In this document: positions 51,601 through 54,600 of the stretch, in pieces
Layout of the letters: every line of letters starts with the position of its first letter
Numbering within the stretch: position 1 is the first letter of the stretch
DNA from: Eupeodes corollae
Taxonomy: Eukaryota > Arthropoda > Insecta > Diptera > Syrphidae
Direction of reading: 5' to 3'
Length of the DNA stretch: 64,000 nt
Assembly: GCF_945859685.1 (NCBI RefSeq)
Contig: NC_079149.1
Location: 59,538,991 to 59,602,990, forward strand
Notes under the pieces: generated by a model
Database searches by the model: none
What the model was told of the DNA's origin: nothing
What the model saw: only the letters and a program-made list of their open reading frames with translations
Program-made: the position numbers and the translations under genes

Positions 51601-54600
51601 AAGTGTGTGAAAGGATTATACACCAACGAATTGTGCGAGGGTTGACCCACATATTGGATACCCATGACAACAATGTGTGTAGTAAAGTCACACAAACATT
51701 AACTTAGTATGGCCGTGGGCCCATCATAAAGTATTACCGAAAGACAAATCACTCCAAGAATATCTTGATAACTTTTATTTTAATTATAGGCTTGGCTACC
51801 GACTTCCTTCAATACGACATAAGTAGTTTATCCTCAACCAAAATCTAGCGCGTGTAGGTACTCGGTAATGCGAGGAATTTCACCCGTTTTTTCCAGAAAG
51901 TCTAAACTGGAATGGGTTCGAAAGTGAAGAGCTGAACTCACTCATGGAGCTACTGGGTGATCGCATCACCTCTTTAAAGAGATCGCGTGCGATGAAAGAT
52001 ATCTGGCTGCTCGGTCGCACACCCCAATCTTATGGATGGAGGAAGTTGCGGGACCGAGACAGATCGATCACCACGCAAAAGGTCCGAGAGGACTGCCTGA
52101 GGGCAAGTAGTCGGAAGGGTCAAGCTCGCCATGATTATGGCCACTTTTTGAATTCCACCCAAAGCCTTTTGACGAAAGAAAAATTGTGTGAAGGAATTTT
52201 TTTTGAAAAGGCCTACATAAAGTAATTTTGTTTCGTACGATAGTTTTTCTTTAAGTTTCTATTGAGTTAAAGATTTTATTTTGTTCTGCCGCGCCGTGGA
52301 GAAGAGTTGAGGAAGGACTGCGATAGCTGTGGGAGGAAGTCAAAAAGAAGCTAAGTATAGTGTTTTCTGTTGTTTATGAAAATATTGCTTTTTCCGGTGT
52401 TCTTCATTTGTTTCAAATTCGTCCTTTTGACCTTCGAATCGAAGTATTAATTTACTGATATTACGGAACGCATTTACCGCTTTTTGATTTTTTTTTCTTA
52501 TCGAAATAATTTTCTTCTAGTGAATTCTTTTATCGGTTTTTATCATTATATCTATCATTTTCTTTTGCAAAGCATTTATCGAGAATCTCAATAATTTAAT
52601 TTGTATCTTTCTCTTTTAGAAAAGATCCTGGTTTTTAATCCCGGTTTTCGTCGTCCTTAGCTCAAGAACCAGAAGAGATATCGACTTCAAATACATTTCG
52701 TTATACAGATAATAAAGCAGAAAGATGCAGAAAGGGCTCTCAAGAATATCACGTGGGTGGTTTTTTTACCATAGCAGTTTAAAAAAAGGTGAACATTTTG
52801 GTAAAACCTAAATACCTCATGAACCAATGACGCTAGAGACTTGAATTACATTTTATATTATATTATATTATATTATATGTAACGTAATACAAAACAATTG
52901 TAAACAATTAAACAATTAAAAAATCCAATTAACGGTTTTTTTATAAATCACAAAAATGTGCCAAAACAATTTTGTGCAACGAAGAATAATGTTTTTAACA
53001 TCTGATAAAAATCAAATTGACAATTTTTTTCATACAAAATAAAAACCTAAAAAAACATTACTCAAAGGTGGTAGAAATTGAATTTCGACTCAAATATTTT
53101 TTCAAAAATTTAGAAATATTGTTTTCAACATTCTGAAAAAAGTTGAGAAAAATCAATTTGACTTTTTTTTTTTGTACAAAAAATAAAAATCAAAACAAAA
53201 AAATTAGTAAAAGTTGGTAAAAATATTGTTGTCAACACTCAGTAGAGTTTGAGGAAAATCTATTTTTTTACAAATAAATAAATACCTAACAAAAAAAACA
53301 ATGCTTAAACTTGGTCAAAATTTACTTAAGACTCAACAAGTTTTTTAAAAATTAAAAATATAGTCTTCAAACTCTTCTTATTTCACAAAAAATGTTGTTT
53401 TCGATTTTCAGAGTAAAATCTACAAGAAATAGTTCTTGATATCTCTCGAATTAATTTCAATCATTAAATTTGCAAAAATTTAAGAAATGCTACTAAAATT
53501 TGTAAACATTCATTTTCCACTAAAAATCTATTTAACAAAACTAGATTTTCAAACTAAGCCATTTCTCTATATGAAAAATATTGTTGGTAATTTTAAATTT
53601 TTTAAGAATAATAACTGAAAACTTTTTTAGCCTAACACGAAACCAAACAGATTTTTAAGCAAGACAAATCGACAGACGAGATGGGAAGTTATCAGTGTGG
53701 GTCGCATTTCAACCTCTTTTTTTATATTTATTTTTATATTTATATTTATTTTTATATTTATATTTATATTTATATTTATATTTATATTTATATTTATATT
53801 TATATTTATATTTATATTTATATTTATATTTATATTTATATTTATATTTATATTTATATTTATATTTATATTTATATTTATATTTATATTTATATTTATA
53901 TTTATATTTATATTTATATTTATATTGATATTAATAATAATATATTTATATTTATATTTATATATATATTTATATTTATATTTATATTGATATTTATATT
54001 TATATTTATATTTATATTTATATTTATATTTATATTTATATTTATATTTATATTTATATTTATATTTATATTTATATTTACTTAAAAAACATTATTTAAA
54101 AAACATTACATAAACTTGTTAAAAACGATTTGCGACACAAACATTTTCTTAAAATTAAAAATATTGCCCTGAAACTAATTTTATTTTATAAGAAATATTG
54201 TTTTCAACATTCGATGAAATTTTGACAAAAATCGAAATGACAGTTTTTTTAATAAAACATAAAACAGTATTGCTAAAAGTTATTCAGTAAATGTTTAAAA
54301 AAAAATCCAACAGTCCGTTTTTTTTTCATAAAAAAAGATCTACAAAAAATAGTACGCAAATTTGGTAAAAATTGATGTTCGGTTCTCGATATCTCGTGAA
54401 CAATGGAAGATATTGTATTTGTTTATATAAGAAATAAAATCTTTTATGAAATGCTACTAAATTTGGTAAAAATTGGTTTTCCACTAAAAATTAACAAAAA
54501 CACATTTCGAAATCAAACTATTTCATTATATGCAAAATTTTGTTGGTCATTTTTTTTAAGTAATTCAACTCTTTTAATAAAACATGAAAACCTACAAATC

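Noticed and set aside
53681..54085. Long open frames of alternating I/Y/F/L codons
   Set aside because: Translation of the TATATT microsatellite in all frames, not a protein.
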